From the NCBI RefSeq assembly GCF_001434585.1, contig NZ_AZDB01000004.1:42364-106363 (forward strand): a stretch of 64,000 bases of DNA, read 5' to 3'. Positions 45,832 through 53,478 of the stretch are shown one piece after another (positions within the stretch are counted from its first letter, which is position 1; each line of letters starts with the position of its first letter). Under the pieces are notes generated by a model that saw nothing but the letters and a program-made list of their open reading frames with translations, was not told the origin of the DNA and did no database searches. This DNA comes from Companilactobacillus crustorum JCM 15951. Its GTDB lineage: Bacteria > Bacillota > Bacilli > Lactobacillales > Lactobacillaceae. The translations under genes and the position numbers were made by a program.

Positions 45832-46218
45832 TTAGTTTGAGATTTCAAAATTGCCTTGATAATTGTTGAATTGATCATGATAATTAATTGCTATGTTAGT
45901 TGAAGCCGAATTATTATTTAAAGAATAAAAAATTATTTGTCCCTGATAGATAAACTGACCATGGACTGAATCTGAACTTAAACCAGTTATTGAATCAATA
46001 ATGGCAGGCGTTTGTCCAATATTTCGTATTTCTAACCGATTTTGATTTTTTTGACAAAAGATATATGGTCGGCTTGTTTGTTGCAATAAATAGTTACGTT
46101 GTTTTAGAACACGATGAATTTTGAAAAGGGCAATGGATATTAAAGTCACGCCCACGATAAGTATGACTGCAATAGAAAGACTAGCAATGTTTAAGATTAT
46201 TTGATTAGTGAAATTCAT
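45832..46218 (-). CDS. uncharacterised single-pass membrane protein
   Basis: 128 aa. One strong hydrophobic helix (about 12-34) is followed by a basic stretch (HRVLKQR), giving an N-out, C-in topology. The C-terminal soluble part (45-128) is predicted to be beta-rich and contains YIFCQKNQNRLEIRNIGQTPA, like small immunoglobulin-type domains found in other Gram-positive membrane proteins. No family recognised. The start has CTGGAGTAATAAATTC upstream on the minus strand. The gap of 350 bases upstream of it (46219-46570) holds a terminator hairpin and possibly a small RNA. Confidence 0.65.
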   Translation of the reverse strand: MNFTNQIILNIASLSIAVILIVGVTLISIALFKIHRVLKQRNYLLQQTSRPYIFCQKNQNRLEIRNIGQTPAIIDSITGLSSDSVHGQFIYQGQIIFYSLNNNSASTNIAINYHDQFNNYQGNFEISN

Positions 46219-46446
46219 GAATTTATTACTCCAGTTTCTGCAGATTTAAAGTATCTTACAATTTTGTAATATGAAACTAACGTTTCAGTTATAAATACGA
46301 TTAGTTATTTACATTTAACTTGTCAGCAGTGATAATTATACACGATAGATGCCAGTGGTATTTATCAAATAAAAAAAGTACATGCAATAGTTATGTTGAC
46401 TCCGTAGCTATAATGCACCGTTATGCAGGTAAGTGTAGCGGTATGT

Positions 46447-46485
46447 AAAAAGGCTCCTATATCATATGATATGGGAGTCTTTTTT
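46447..46485 (+). terminator. strong hairpin terminator without an assigned gene
   Basis: AAAAAGGCTCCTATATC pairs with GATATGGGAGTCTTTTT, loop ATAT, with T residues following on plus and A residues preceding. No coding region leads into it from the plus side, so it may end a small RNA, or act on the minus strand after the 53 aa gene. Confidence 0.75.
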
Positions 46486-46570
46486 GTTCTAATCTTTTTG
46501 GAATCATAAAATTTATTTCTAGAATTCAGAAAATAATTGATTGCTTTAATCATTACTTAAGATATTCTAT

Positions 46571-46732
46571 TTAGAACAATGCAATATATAAACCAAGAAG
46601 CAATGCAATAATATAAACACCCATTTTTTTAGTTAAAAAACTTGTTCCAAATTGTTTTGAATTGCTGATAAAGCCCACGATTGCTACGATAACAACAAGT
46701 ACTAAGGCCCAGCCAAGTAGTTTGATAATCAT
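46571..46732 (-). CDS. small membrane protein, 53 aa
   Basis: An ATG at 46732 on the minus strand opens a 53-codon frame beginning MIIKLLGWALVLVVIVAIVG and ending IIALLLGLYIALF. Two hydrophobic segments (about 4-22 and 38-53) flank a short polar loop with two lysines. AGAG eight bases upstream may serve as ribosome binding site. A terminator hairpin lies 85 bases downstream. No family is recognised; small two-helix proteins of this kind are common and may be stress-related or toxin-like. The coding claim rests on composition and start context. Confidence 0.6.
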   Translation of the reverse strand: MIIKLLGWALVLVVIVAIVGFISNSKQFGTSFLTKKMGVYIIALLLGLYIALF

Positions 46733-46785
46733 AATAAAATCTCTATCTTGAATGTAGTTATAGTTCTAAATTTTTTGGCACCGAA

Positions 46786-47346
46786 TTACATATTCATAAT
46801 AATTTCAGTATTATTATTACCATCGTCATTTTGGGGACCATCTTTTTTTACTTGATAAAGATTAAGACCCTTAGCATGTTGTTGAAATAACGAATCAACA
46901 TAGAAGCTGGTAGATGCTTTTAAAAGTGAATTAGGATATTTTTTCAAATATTTATTTCCAATTTTTAAGTTGGCTGCTTTATTTATTTTATAGGTTGCCA
47001 TAAATTGATGATCAAAAGTCATTTGAGCAAAACCAATCCCAGCGACAGAGTAATTTTTAGCAGCCTTTATGATTTTATATTCATTCTGCATAAAAGTTAA
47101 ATACTGCTTTTCATTATTGAATTTATAGCCCTTAATACCAATGATTTTGTATCCGTTTGGCATGGTTTGGAGTTTTGTTACATGCTTAGATCCAAGGATT
47201 TTTTTGTTCATGGCAAGATATGTATCGTCATTACTGTTGGCCTTAAAATCAGATGTTGTACTGGCAGATACTGATGTGGTTCTTAAACTAATTAAAGCGA
47301 TCCCTAATATGATGGTTAATAATAGTAGTAATTGTTTGTTTTTCAT
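46786..47346 (-). CDS. uncharacterised secreted protein
   Basis: A 186 aa exported protein. The signal peptide (about 1-30) has KNK, a Leu/Ile-rich core and a VSAS-T cleavage region. The mature part is rich in Lys, Asn and Tyr, with no recognised domain or cell-wall anchor. The start ATG 47346 follows AGGGGGAATT on the minus strand; the frame continues to 47376 but that codon lies upstream of the ribosome binding site. It may be co-transcribed with the 53 aa gene 53 bases downstream. Confidence 0.7.
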   Translation of the reverse strand: MKNKQLLLLLTIILGIALISLRTTSVSASTTSDFKANSNDDTYLAMNKKILGSKHVTKLQTMPNGYKIIGIKGYKFNNEKQYLTFMQNEYKIIKAAKNYSVAGIGFAQMTFDHQFMATYKINKAANLKIGNKYLKKYPNSLLKASTSFYVDSLFQQHAKGLNLYQVKKDGPQNDDGNNNTEIIMNM

Positions 47347-47456
47347 AATTCCCCCTATAACAGCTTTTAGCGTCATCCGTATGTTGGACGTTTATAAAAC
47401 CTAATTTAACAGTTAAAAATTAAAATAAAAAAAATTCAATTTCAGATTCATGATTC

Positions 47457-48236
47457 CTAGTTTTCATTCATACGGTCAATTTTTGATTCTAATTTTTGAA
47501 TATCTTCGTGAAGTGATTTATTTTCTTTTGTAAGATCATTTAGTTTGGACAGTATTTCATCACTATTATCATTATCGGATGAATGATTTTGAATAAAATA
47601 GGAACTAATAGAACTTGTAAGAGTTCCAATGAAGCCTACACCAACAAACATGAGAATAATTGATGCAATACGACCAATTAAAGTGTGTGGTGATATATCA
47701 CCGTACCCAACTGTAGTAGCAGTAACGATAGCCCACCAAAGCGAATCGCTCAAAGATATTCCCTCAGATAGTGAATAAAGAATGGCCGAAATAATTAGTG
47801 CTAGTATGCTTATTACTATTAAATAAACAAGTCCGTTAATCTTTAAGAACTTTAGAATATTCTTTCTAAATTTTCCTGATACTCCAATAAATCTAATGAA
47901 CATGAATACTCTGGATAACCGTAGTACCCTCAATATCCTGAACATTCTAAAGACACGAAATGTTGAGAATATTGAGTTGAATGGAATAATTGCTAATAAA
48001 TCAACAATATTATGTGTGAAAAAGTTCCATTTATTTTTTGAATAGGCAAGTCTTCCAAGATAATCAATTGTAAAAATTGTTAGAGTTAAATCATCTATAT
48101 AAAGAAATGGCGGTTTATTTATATCAATTCCATGAACGAATCCTAAGAACAAGGTTACCAGTGATAAAATACCTGCAAGTATAATTACAAAATAATATCC
48201 AGATTTAACTTTTTGATTTGACAGTATTTTCTCCAT
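47457..48236 (-). CDS. voltage-gated-type potassium channel, paralogue
   Basis: 259 aa channel with six membrane segments, an S4-like helix richer in arginine than its paralogue (FRVFRMFRILRVLRLSRVFMFIRF) and the selectivity filter TVGYGD at residues 175-180. The C-terminus is a predicted coiled coil ending in LESKIDRMNEN. It shares the domain layout, the linker WWAIVTA-TVGYGD and the GRIASI-type segment with the channel at 35851-36618; the two are old duplicates rather than a recent copy. An XRE regulator gene lies upstream on the same strand, 126 bases away. Confidence 0.88.
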   Translation of the reverse strand: MEKILSNQKVKSGYYFVIILAGILSLVTLFLGFVHGIDINKPPFLYIDDLTLTIFTIDYLGRLAYSKNKWNFFTHNIVDLLAIIPFNSIFSTFRVFRMFRILRVLRLSRVFMFIRFIGVSGKFRKNILKFLKINGLVYLIVISILALIISAILYSLSEGISLSDSLWWAIVTATTVGYGDISPHTLIGRIASIILMFVGVGFIGTLTSSISSYFIQNHSSDNDNSDEILSKLNDLTKENKSLHEDIQKLESKIDRMNEN

Positions 48237-48362
48237 ATTAATCTCTCAAATCAGCACATATATTAGGAAAATGACTATTTTCTTCTATGATAATCGGCCT
48301 CTTTCCACAAAAGAATCGAGAGTTTCAGAATTTCTTCCGGCTGTAAAAAAGAGTTTATAAGA

Positions 48363-48785
48363 TTATTTGTCAGTACCATATTTTTCAGTTCTCTTCCTTT
48401 CTTTTTGACGTTTTTCCCAAAATATTTGCGTCATAGCAAGCTTTAGGCGTTCAGCTTGCTCACGAGTTAGATTATCGCCGTCATAATTCATATTTGTATT
48501 TAAGTTGCCATCTAAAAGTGTTTTTAGATCAATTGAATCTTTTGGGGAGATACATTTAGAAGTTTGATCTATTCCTAAAAAATAATCTGAAGATTTATTA
48601 AAGAACTTGGAAAGTATTGTTAACTCATCTGTAGAAACCTTCCGTTTTCCATTTTCTAAGCGACTTATTGAGCTGCGATCAACATTTAAGCGTTTAGCTA
48701 GTTCCTCTTGACTGATTTTGTTTTTTAGACGTAAATTGCTGACTCTACTACCAATATCCATGGAGGGTGGTGTTAATTTACTCAT
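48363..48785 (-). CDS. XRE family transcriptional regulator
   Basis: A 140 aa DNA-binding protein. The helix-turn-helix spans about residues 12-66 (RVSNLRLKNKISQEELAKRL, then DRSSISRLENGKRKVSTDEL). The C-terminal half is helical and ends in a highly basic stretch (EKRQKERKRTEKYG); it has no peptidase or sensor domain that I recognise. The start ATG follows AAGGAGGCTCTATC. An inverted repeat TGTGCA-N5-TGCACA overlaps the -35 box of its own promoter, so autoregulation is likely. Targets may include the divergent region to its right. Confidence 0.85.
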   Translation of the reverse strand: MSKLTPPSMDIGSRVSNLRLKNKISQEELAKRLNVDRSSISRLENGKRKVSTDELTILSKFFNKSSDYFLGIDQTSKCISPKDSIDLKTLLDGNLNTNMNYDGDNLTREQAERLKLAMTQIFWEKRQKERKRTEKYGTDK

Positions 48786-48801
48786 GATAGAGCCTCCTTA
48801 G

Positions 48802-48830
48802 ATTCTATGTACTAATATTATCATGTGCAA
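48802..48830 (-). promoter_or_regulatory. promoter of the XRE regulator
   Basis: On the minus strand TTGCAC (48830-48825), 17-base spacer and TAGAAT (48807-48802), 17 bases before the start codon. Confidence 0.6.
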
Positions 48831-48840
48831 ATAATGCACA
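48824..48840. promoter_or_regulatory. probable operator of the XRE regulator
   Basis: Perfect inverted repeat TGTGCA-N5-TGCACA covering the -35 box of the regulator promoter. A second repeat ATCGTG-N9-CACGAT lies 35 bases to the right. The position suggests autorepression. Confidence 0.55.
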
Positions 48841-48875
48841 CAATAATATATTGAAAAAAAGCATTTTTACAACTA

Positions 48876-48896
48876 ATCGTGTGAAAACAGCACGAT
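48876..48896. promoter_or_regulatory. inverted repeat next to a plus-strand TATAAT
   Basis: ATCGTG-N9-CACGAT runs directly into TATAAT (48896-48901) on the plus strand. This may be an operator for a divergent transcript that would end at the hairpin 49054-49090. The 48902-49053 sequence has only a doubtful 22-codon basic frame starting near 48930. Confidence 0.4.
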
Positions 48897-49053
48897 ATAA
48901 TGTGCTTATTAAGTGAGATATTAGCAAAGAACGTGATGAGAACATTGAAGCGTAAAAAAGGAATTTCATTGAGAAGAAACGGTATTTTATTCAAGTAATC
49001 AAAATAGCTAATTTAGGCTTTGTTTTAATGAAATTGCTATTGTCCAAACCTAC

Positions 49054-49090
49054 AAAAGAACCGTCCATTATGTATGGACGGTTCTTTTGC
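49054..49090. terminator. strong symmetrical terminator hairpin
   Basis: Perfect 15-bp stem AAAAGAACCGTCCAT/ATGGACGGTTCTTTT with loop TATGT. It could act in both directions. On the plus strand it precedes the small gene at 49139. Confidence 0.7.
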
Positions 49091-49138
49091 TACTCTTGAA
49101 ACTCCATGCAATAATGCAGGGCAAAAGGAGTGGTAAGA

Positions 49139-49267
49139 ATGAAAATAAGTGGTTTTTTTAAACAGATTTTAGTGAACATTTTTATACCGCGATATTTAGT
49201 AGAATTAATAATTGTATCTTTAGCAATTAGTTTAATTATTATTTGGATTTTAAATAAAAATCAATGA
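49139..49267 (+). CDS. small membrane protein, 42 aa
   Basis: ATG 49139 opens a 42-codon frame with an excellent ribosome binding site (AAAAGGAGTGGTAAGA). The product has an amphipathic, Phe-rich N-terminus (MKISGFFKQILVNIF), then one membrane helix (about 20-37, VELIIVSLAISLIIIWIL) and a short polar tail. Size and layout resemble type I toxin or small stress membrane proteins, but no family is recognised. It is convergent with the glycosyltransferase gene, with two bases between the stops. Confidence 0.65.
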   Translation: MKISGFFKQILVNIFIPRYLVELIIVSLAISLIIIWILNKNQ

Positions 49268-49269
49268 TT

Positions 49270-50547
49270 TTAAAGGCGACTGGTTTTATTCCATACTCGT
49301 TGACCAATTATTTCATGATATCCCGAAATTAATAGACTAAAGAATAGAACTAAATATATATAGGATAAAATACCGACAGTAAGGATCGATTTACGAACAG
49401 ACATGGTTTGATTTTGTAGATTTGATTCCATACTGTCTATTTTTGTTTGAGTAACTAGGCGTAATTCATGTCGATAAATTATCGTAAAACAGGTTCCAAA
49501 GATCATACCGATCAAGGACAAAAAGATTGAAGTTATTATGAAAAATTCAGGATGGAATTCAAATTTAAATATAAATTTGATAGTTAGATAAAGAATACTG
49601 AAGTCGGCTAAAATATTGATTAATGGTTGAACTAGGAAGAAATAAGTATCGAATTTTTGGGAAATTAACATTTCTCGAGAATGAATAATCTTTTGAAGAT
49701 AATGCCAGCAGTTAAATCCTCCTTGAGACCAACGAGCTCGTTGGAGAATTAAATCTTTAAATTTTACCAGTGCTTCTTGGGTAACGTATGCTTCATCGAG
49801 ATATCTAATATTCAGACCACGTAATTCAAATTTTAAAGTTAATTCATAATCCTCCAATAAAGCGTTGCCCCAAGGTTTTAATCCTAATTTTTGATGGACT
49901 GATGAAAAGCGAAAGAACTGGCCGTTGCCACATAATGCAACTGCATGTAATCTTTGACGGATCAATTGCGTGAGGCGGTTAATAGTAAAGAATTCAATGT
50001 CTTGAAACGTTTGAAGAACAGTTAATGGCTGTTTCATTTTAATACGTAATTGGACTGCATCGGTACGGTGATTGGCAAACAATCTATTTAATTGATAAAT
50101 GCTGTTGTTACTCAAAACGCCATCGGCATCAATAACGCCAACAATACAGTTTTGAGGCTGAAGATGCTTTTCTTTAATAAGATGTTTGATTAAGGGTATA
50201 GCATTATTTAAAGAATCTCCTTTACCGGTTCTAGCATTTGGCAAATACCTTTGTAAAATGCTAATAGGTCCTGAAACGGCTTTAACTTGAATTAAAGTGT
50301 CGTCAATTGAGTCATCATCAATTACTATAATTTGCTTTTGTCCTTTTAAATTCACAAGCTTTTGAAGGGTATTTTTAATTACTTTTCCTTCATTTAAGCA
50401 GGGTATTAAAATAAAATAGAAAAACTCTTTATTATCATGGGGTAGGACAGAAGCGGGTTTTAATTTTGGTTTGTTTAAAAAGTACGTGTAATACATGAGC
50501 CAACATTGGATCATAAAAATCGTAGCAGCTATAAGATAAATAAGCAT
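49270..50547 (-). CDS. membrane glycosyltransferase, family 2 (processive type)
   Basis: A 425 aa GT2 enzyme with one N-terminal helix (3-20) and about three to four C-terminal helices. The cytosolic domain has the ILIPCLNEG start, IIVIDDDSIDDT, the DAD motif in VGVIDADGVLS, the acceptor ED in ALLEDYELTLKFE and the QRARW (QxxRW) motif. This is the layout of hyaluronan, cellulose or poly-N-acetylglucosamine synthases; the product cannot be told. Start ATG follows AGGGGGTCGTTATTT. No other polysaccharide genes are adjacent, so it may act alone. The upstream gap to the LacI gene (50548-50762) is AT-rich with only promoter-like elements. Confidence 0.87.
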   Translation of the reverse strand: MLIYLIAATIFMIQCWLMYYTYFLNKPKLKPASVLPHDNKEFFYFILIPCLNEGKVIKNTLQKLVNLKGQKQIIVIDDDSIDDTLIQVKAVSGPISILQRYLPNARTGKGDSLNNAIPLIKHLIKEKHLQPQNCIVGVIDADGVLSNNSIYQLNRLFANHRTDAVQLRIKMKQPLTVLQTFQDIEFFTINRLTQLIRQRLHAVALCGNGQFFRFSSVHQKLGLKPWGNALLEDYELTLKFELRGLNIRYLDEAYVTQEALVKFKDLILQRARWSQGGFNCWHYLQKIIHSREMLISQKFDTYFFLVQPLINILADFSILYLTIKFIFKFEFHPEFFIITSIFLSLIGMIFGTCFTIIYRHELRLVTQTKIDSMESNLQNQTMSVRKSILTVGILSYIYLVLFFSLLISGYHEIIGQRVWNKTSRL

Positions 50548-50724
50548 AAATAACGACCCCCTATAAATTAGAATATGATTTGTCTAAATAAATACGCTCA
50601 TTTTAAGATATGTTCAAACAAATAGCATACTTTGATATTTTTAAATATAATTAATATAGTTTTATAAACATGACAAAATGAAAAATATAAATTTATAAAA
50701 TTAAAGTTGTAAGGGCTTAATCAT

Positions 50725-50733
50725 TGTTATAAT
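50725..50733 (+). promoter_or_regulatory. extended -10 promoter of the LacI-type regulator
   Basis: TGTTATAAT, that is TGn plus consensus TATAAT, 30 bases before the start codon. A TTGTAA lies at a short 15-base spacing upstream. Confidence 0.5.
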
Positions 50734-50762
50734 GTCTTTGTGGTATATGGAGGGGATAGGAC

Positions 50763-51710
50763 ATGACGACTTTGGTTGATGTGGCAAAAAAAGCCAATGT
50801 TTCTAAAATGACTGTGTCACGGGTAATTAATCATCCTGATAAAGTTACTGATGAGTTAAAGCAATTAGTTTATCAAGCTATGCGAGAATTGGATTATCAT
50901 CCCAATATGATTGCTAAAGCATTGGTGGACAAGAGTACTAGAATTATAAAGCTCTGTATTTTAGAAGATATTGATACAACTGAGCCATATTATATGAATT
51001 TGATGTTGGGGATTGCTAAGACTTTAGATTTGCATCAATACTCATTACAGTTGGTTACACGTAAAAATTTTGATATAGGTAATTGCGATGGGTACGTAAT
51101 TACTGGGATGCGTGAACAAGATGTCGAATGGATCAAAAAACTCAAGAAACCGGTTATTATTTTTGGCGAAAATCGTTATGGCTTAGATTACGTTGATACT
51201 AATAATAAGGCGGGAACTTATTTATTAGCACAATTAGCCCTGAAGAAGGGATATGAACGATTAATCTATGTCGGGATCGATAGTAAGGAATCTTTTGAGT
51301 ATTCTCGTGAATCGGGTTATTTGCAGCAGGTTCAAGAAAAAAGAATGGTACCGGAATTGCATCGTTTTGAAAATCATAGTCATTTAGCAGAACAGTTCGT
51401 ATATGATAATTGGAATAAGATAACTCAAAATACTGCCTTTATATGTGCCTCCGATCGTTTAGCAATTGGAGTTGAACGAGGTATTGTGCGTCGTGGCGGT
51501 AAAATTCCTGAAGGATTTGGAGTTACAGGATTTGATGGAGTCTTTTTAAATCAGGTCGCTTCACCCAAGATTACTACTATTAAACAGTCTATTATTGAAA
51601 TGGGAAGTGCCTGTGGTGAAAATTTGCTGGATAAAATCGATAGCAATCAAAGTCAGGGTTCCCTGATTTTTGAGCCTAAAATTAGTTTGGGCGGGACTTT
51701 GCGCTCTTAA
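50763..51710 (+). CDS. malR: LacI family regulator of the maltodextrin cluster (MalR-like)
   Basis: A 315 aa LacI/GalR repressor. The N-terminal helix-turn-helix is TLVDVAKKANVSKMTVSRVI, with the hinge helix (HPNMIAKALVDKSTRIIKL), and the periplasmic-binding-protein-like ligand domain follows (about 60-315). It lies directly upstream of the sugar genes it very likely controls. Two operators, TGTTACCGATAACA at 51714 and its exact reverse complement at 54847, precede the first hydrolase and the binding-protein gene. Ligand is presumed to be maltose or maltodextrin. Start ATG follows TGGAGGGGATAGGAC. The symbol is given by position and family. Confidence 0.85.
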   Translation: MTTLVDVAKKANVSKMTVSRVINHPDKVTDELKQLVYQAMRELDYHPNMIAKALVDKSTRIIKLCILEDIDTTEPYYMNLMLGIAKTLDLHQYSLQLVTRKNFDIGNCDGYVITGMREQDVEWIKKLKKPVIIFGENRYGLDYVDTNNKAGTYLLAQLALKKGYERLIYVGIDSKESFEYSRESGYLQQVQEKRMVPELHRFENHSHLAEQFVYDNWNKITQNTAFICASDRLAIGVERGIVRRGGKIPEGFGVTGFDGVFLNQVASPKITTIKQSIIEMGSACGENLLDKIDSNQSQGSLIFEPKISLGGTLRS

Positions 51711-51712
51711 AT

Positions 51713-51728
51713 ATGTTACCGATAACAT
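51713..51728. promoter_or_regulatory. LacI-type operator 1
   Basis: Perfect palindromic-type site ATGTTACC/GATAACAT with CG centre, 12 bases upstream of the -35 box of the hydrolase promoter. The same site, reversed, occurs at 54846-54861. Confidence 0.85.
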
Positions 51729-51739
51729 CAGAGATAGCC

Positions 51740-51769
51740 TTGCTTAGGTAGGGCTTACTTTTTTATACT
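51740..51769 (+). promoter_or_regulatory. promoter of the GH13 gene pair
   Basis: TTGCTT (51740-51745), 18-base spacer, TATACT (51764-51769). Confidence 0.6.
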
Positions 51770-51772
51770 GGT

Positions 51773-51787
51773 GTGTAAGGGTTTACA
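51773..51787 (+). promoter_or_regulatory. cre-like site downstream of the promoter
   Basis: GTGTAAGGGTTTACA matches the CcpA cre consensus WTGNAANCGNWNNCW except for the first W and the central C, which is G. It is symmetrical (TGTAA/TTTACA) and lies just after the -10 box, where CcpA would block RNA polymerase. Confidence 0.55.
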
Positions 51788-51803
51788 CAAGGGGGCAACT
51801 ATT

Positions 51804-53465
51804 GTGAATTGGTATAATAAGGCAATTGTTTATCAAATTTATCCTAAGAGTTTTCAAGATACAAATGATGATGGAATTGGTGATTTAAAGGGGATTATCA
51901 AACATTTGAATTACATTAAAGATATGGGCTTTAATACAATATGGTTGAATCCTATCTTTGTTTCACCCCAAATTGATAATGGTTATGATGTTTCAAATTA
52001 TTTTGCAATTGATCCTGTTTTAGGGAATATGGATGATTTTTCAAAATTAATGGCGAAGGCCCATCAGTTAAATTTACATATCATATTAGATTTACCAATT
52101 AATCACACTTCGGATCAACATCCTTGGTTTAAAGATGCAATCAATAATAAAAATAGTATTTTTAAGGACTATTATATTTGGCACGATCAAGTTAATGGAC
52201 ATGAGCCTAATAATTGGGGATCATTTTTTGGCGGCAGCGTTTGGGAAAAATCACCTCAAAATTCTAAAGGATATTATTTTCACTTATTTGATAAAAGAAT
52301 GCCAGATTTAAATTGGAAAAATCCGGAAGTCCAAAAATCGATGGCTGATATAGCTAAGTTTTGGTTAGAAAAGGGAGTTGATGGATTTCGATTGGATGCT
52401 TTTATTCACATTGCTAAAGCTAATCTAGATCAAAATTCTTTGCTTACTGGCGCAGATTTTCCAATTGATGATACTTTTTATGCTAAGTTGCCGGCTGTTA
52501 AAGATTATCTGGCTAGTTTTATTAAAGAAATAAAGGCGGTTAAACCAGATGCATTTATATTTGGTGAGGCATCCTCGGCAAAGGTTCGAGATGCGGCCGA
52601 ATATACAAGACCTGATGGTAACTGCTGTGACGTAGTGGTCAATTCCGACAATTATGGTGAAGTGTATGATGATAGCAATCCAGATATTCCAAAGTTCTTT
52701 CAACCACGGAAGTTATCTTTAGATGTTCTGAAAGAAACTTATGTGACTTGGGAAAGCGTTTTGGCGGATATCAGTTTACCTACTTTAACATGGGGCAATC
52801 ATGATATTAGCCGAGTGTTAGATCGATTGAACTTACCAATCCAAACAAATCAGATTACTAAACTGTTGGCAATGCTCTTATTTTTGCAACGAGGAGTACC
52901 CGTGATTTATTATGGAGAGGAAATAGGAATGCATGGTCTAAAGTATAAACAAGTTTCAGATTTCACTGATCAAAGAGCAATTGACTTAATCAGACAGCTT
53001 CGTTCTAAATCAATGCCTGATTCCCAAATTTTGCAATTGTTGAACGATCAAGATGAAATGACGGCTCGTGGTCCTATGCAATGGGACTCTTCTAAATATC
53101 GTGGCTTTTCGAAAGTTAAACCTTGGAATTGGGCGCTTACTGATGCTACAAATGTTGATCAGGAAATGCAACAGCCAGAAAGTATCATGGCTTTTTATAG
53201 AGAACTATTACAGTTGAAAAAGCATGCCTGTTTTACAGTGGGCAACTATCAACTTTTAATAACTAATCCAAAGATTTATGCATACTTAAGAATGACAGCA
53301 AGTAAACAAGGCTTAGTAGTGGCCAATTTTTCCGATCAAAAGCAAATTTTCGATTTGCCTAAGGCTAAATGGCAAAAGGTGTTAGCTAACGATGGTGTAA
53401 AAATAACGGCTTCAACAATAGAATTAAGTCCTTGGGGATGCTGTGCTTTGGAATCAAAAAGATAG
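51804..53465 (+). CDS. GH13 alpha-glucosidase (oligo-1,6-/maltodextrin glucosidase type)
   Basis: Cytoplasmic GH13 hydrolase, 553 aa, of the oligo-1,6-glucosidase/trehalose-6-phosphate hydrolase/alpha-glucosidase subfamily. It starts NWYNKAIVYQIYPKSFQDTN. Catalytic residues by motif are Asp198 (GVDGFRLDAF), Glu255 (FGEA) and Asp334 (WGNHDISR). The absence of a signal peptide implies intracellular action on imported oligosaccharides. Start is GTG 51804, eight bases after AAGGGGG; the in-frame GTG at 51771 falls in the cre-like site. It precedes the second GH13 gene by 13 bases. Exact linkage preference is not shown by sequence. Confidence 0.88.
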   Translation: MNWYNKAIVYQIYPKSFQDTNDDGIGDLKGIIKHLNYIKDMGFNTIWLNPIFVSPQIDNGYDVSNYFAIDPVLGNMDDFSKLMAKAHQLNLHIILDLPINHTSDQHPWFKDAINNKNSIFKDYYIWHDQVNGHEPNNWGSFFGGSVWEKSPQNSKGYYFHLFDKRMPDLNWKNPEVQKSMADIAKFWLEKGVDGFRLDAFIHIAKANLDQNSLLTGADFPIDDTFYAKLPAVKDYLASFIKEIKAVKPDAFIFGEASSAKVRDAAEYTRPDGNCCDVVVNSDNYGEVYDDSNPDIPKFFQPRKLSLDVLKETYVTWESVLADISLPTLTWGNHDISRVLDRLNLPIQTNQITKLLAMLLFLQRGVPVIYYGEEIGMHGLKYKQVSDFTDQRAIDLIRQLRSKSMPDSQILQLLNDQDEMTARGPMQWDSSKYRGFSKVKPWNWALTDATNVDQEMQQPESIMAFYRELLQLKKHACFTVGNYQLLITNPKIYAYLRMTASKQGLVVANFSDQKQIFDLPKAKWQKVLANDGVKITASTIELSPWGCCALESKR

Positions 53466-53478
53466 AGGGGTAGGAAAA

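Noticed and set aside
46365..46553. A 62-codon minus-strand frame
   Set aside because: It reads straight through the perfect terminator hairpin at 46447-46485, and its composition is not protein-like.
48930..48995. A 22-codon basic frame in the gap right of the XRE regulator
   Set aside because: Too short and without a convincing ribosome binding site to be listed as a gene; mentioned only as part of a possible transcript.
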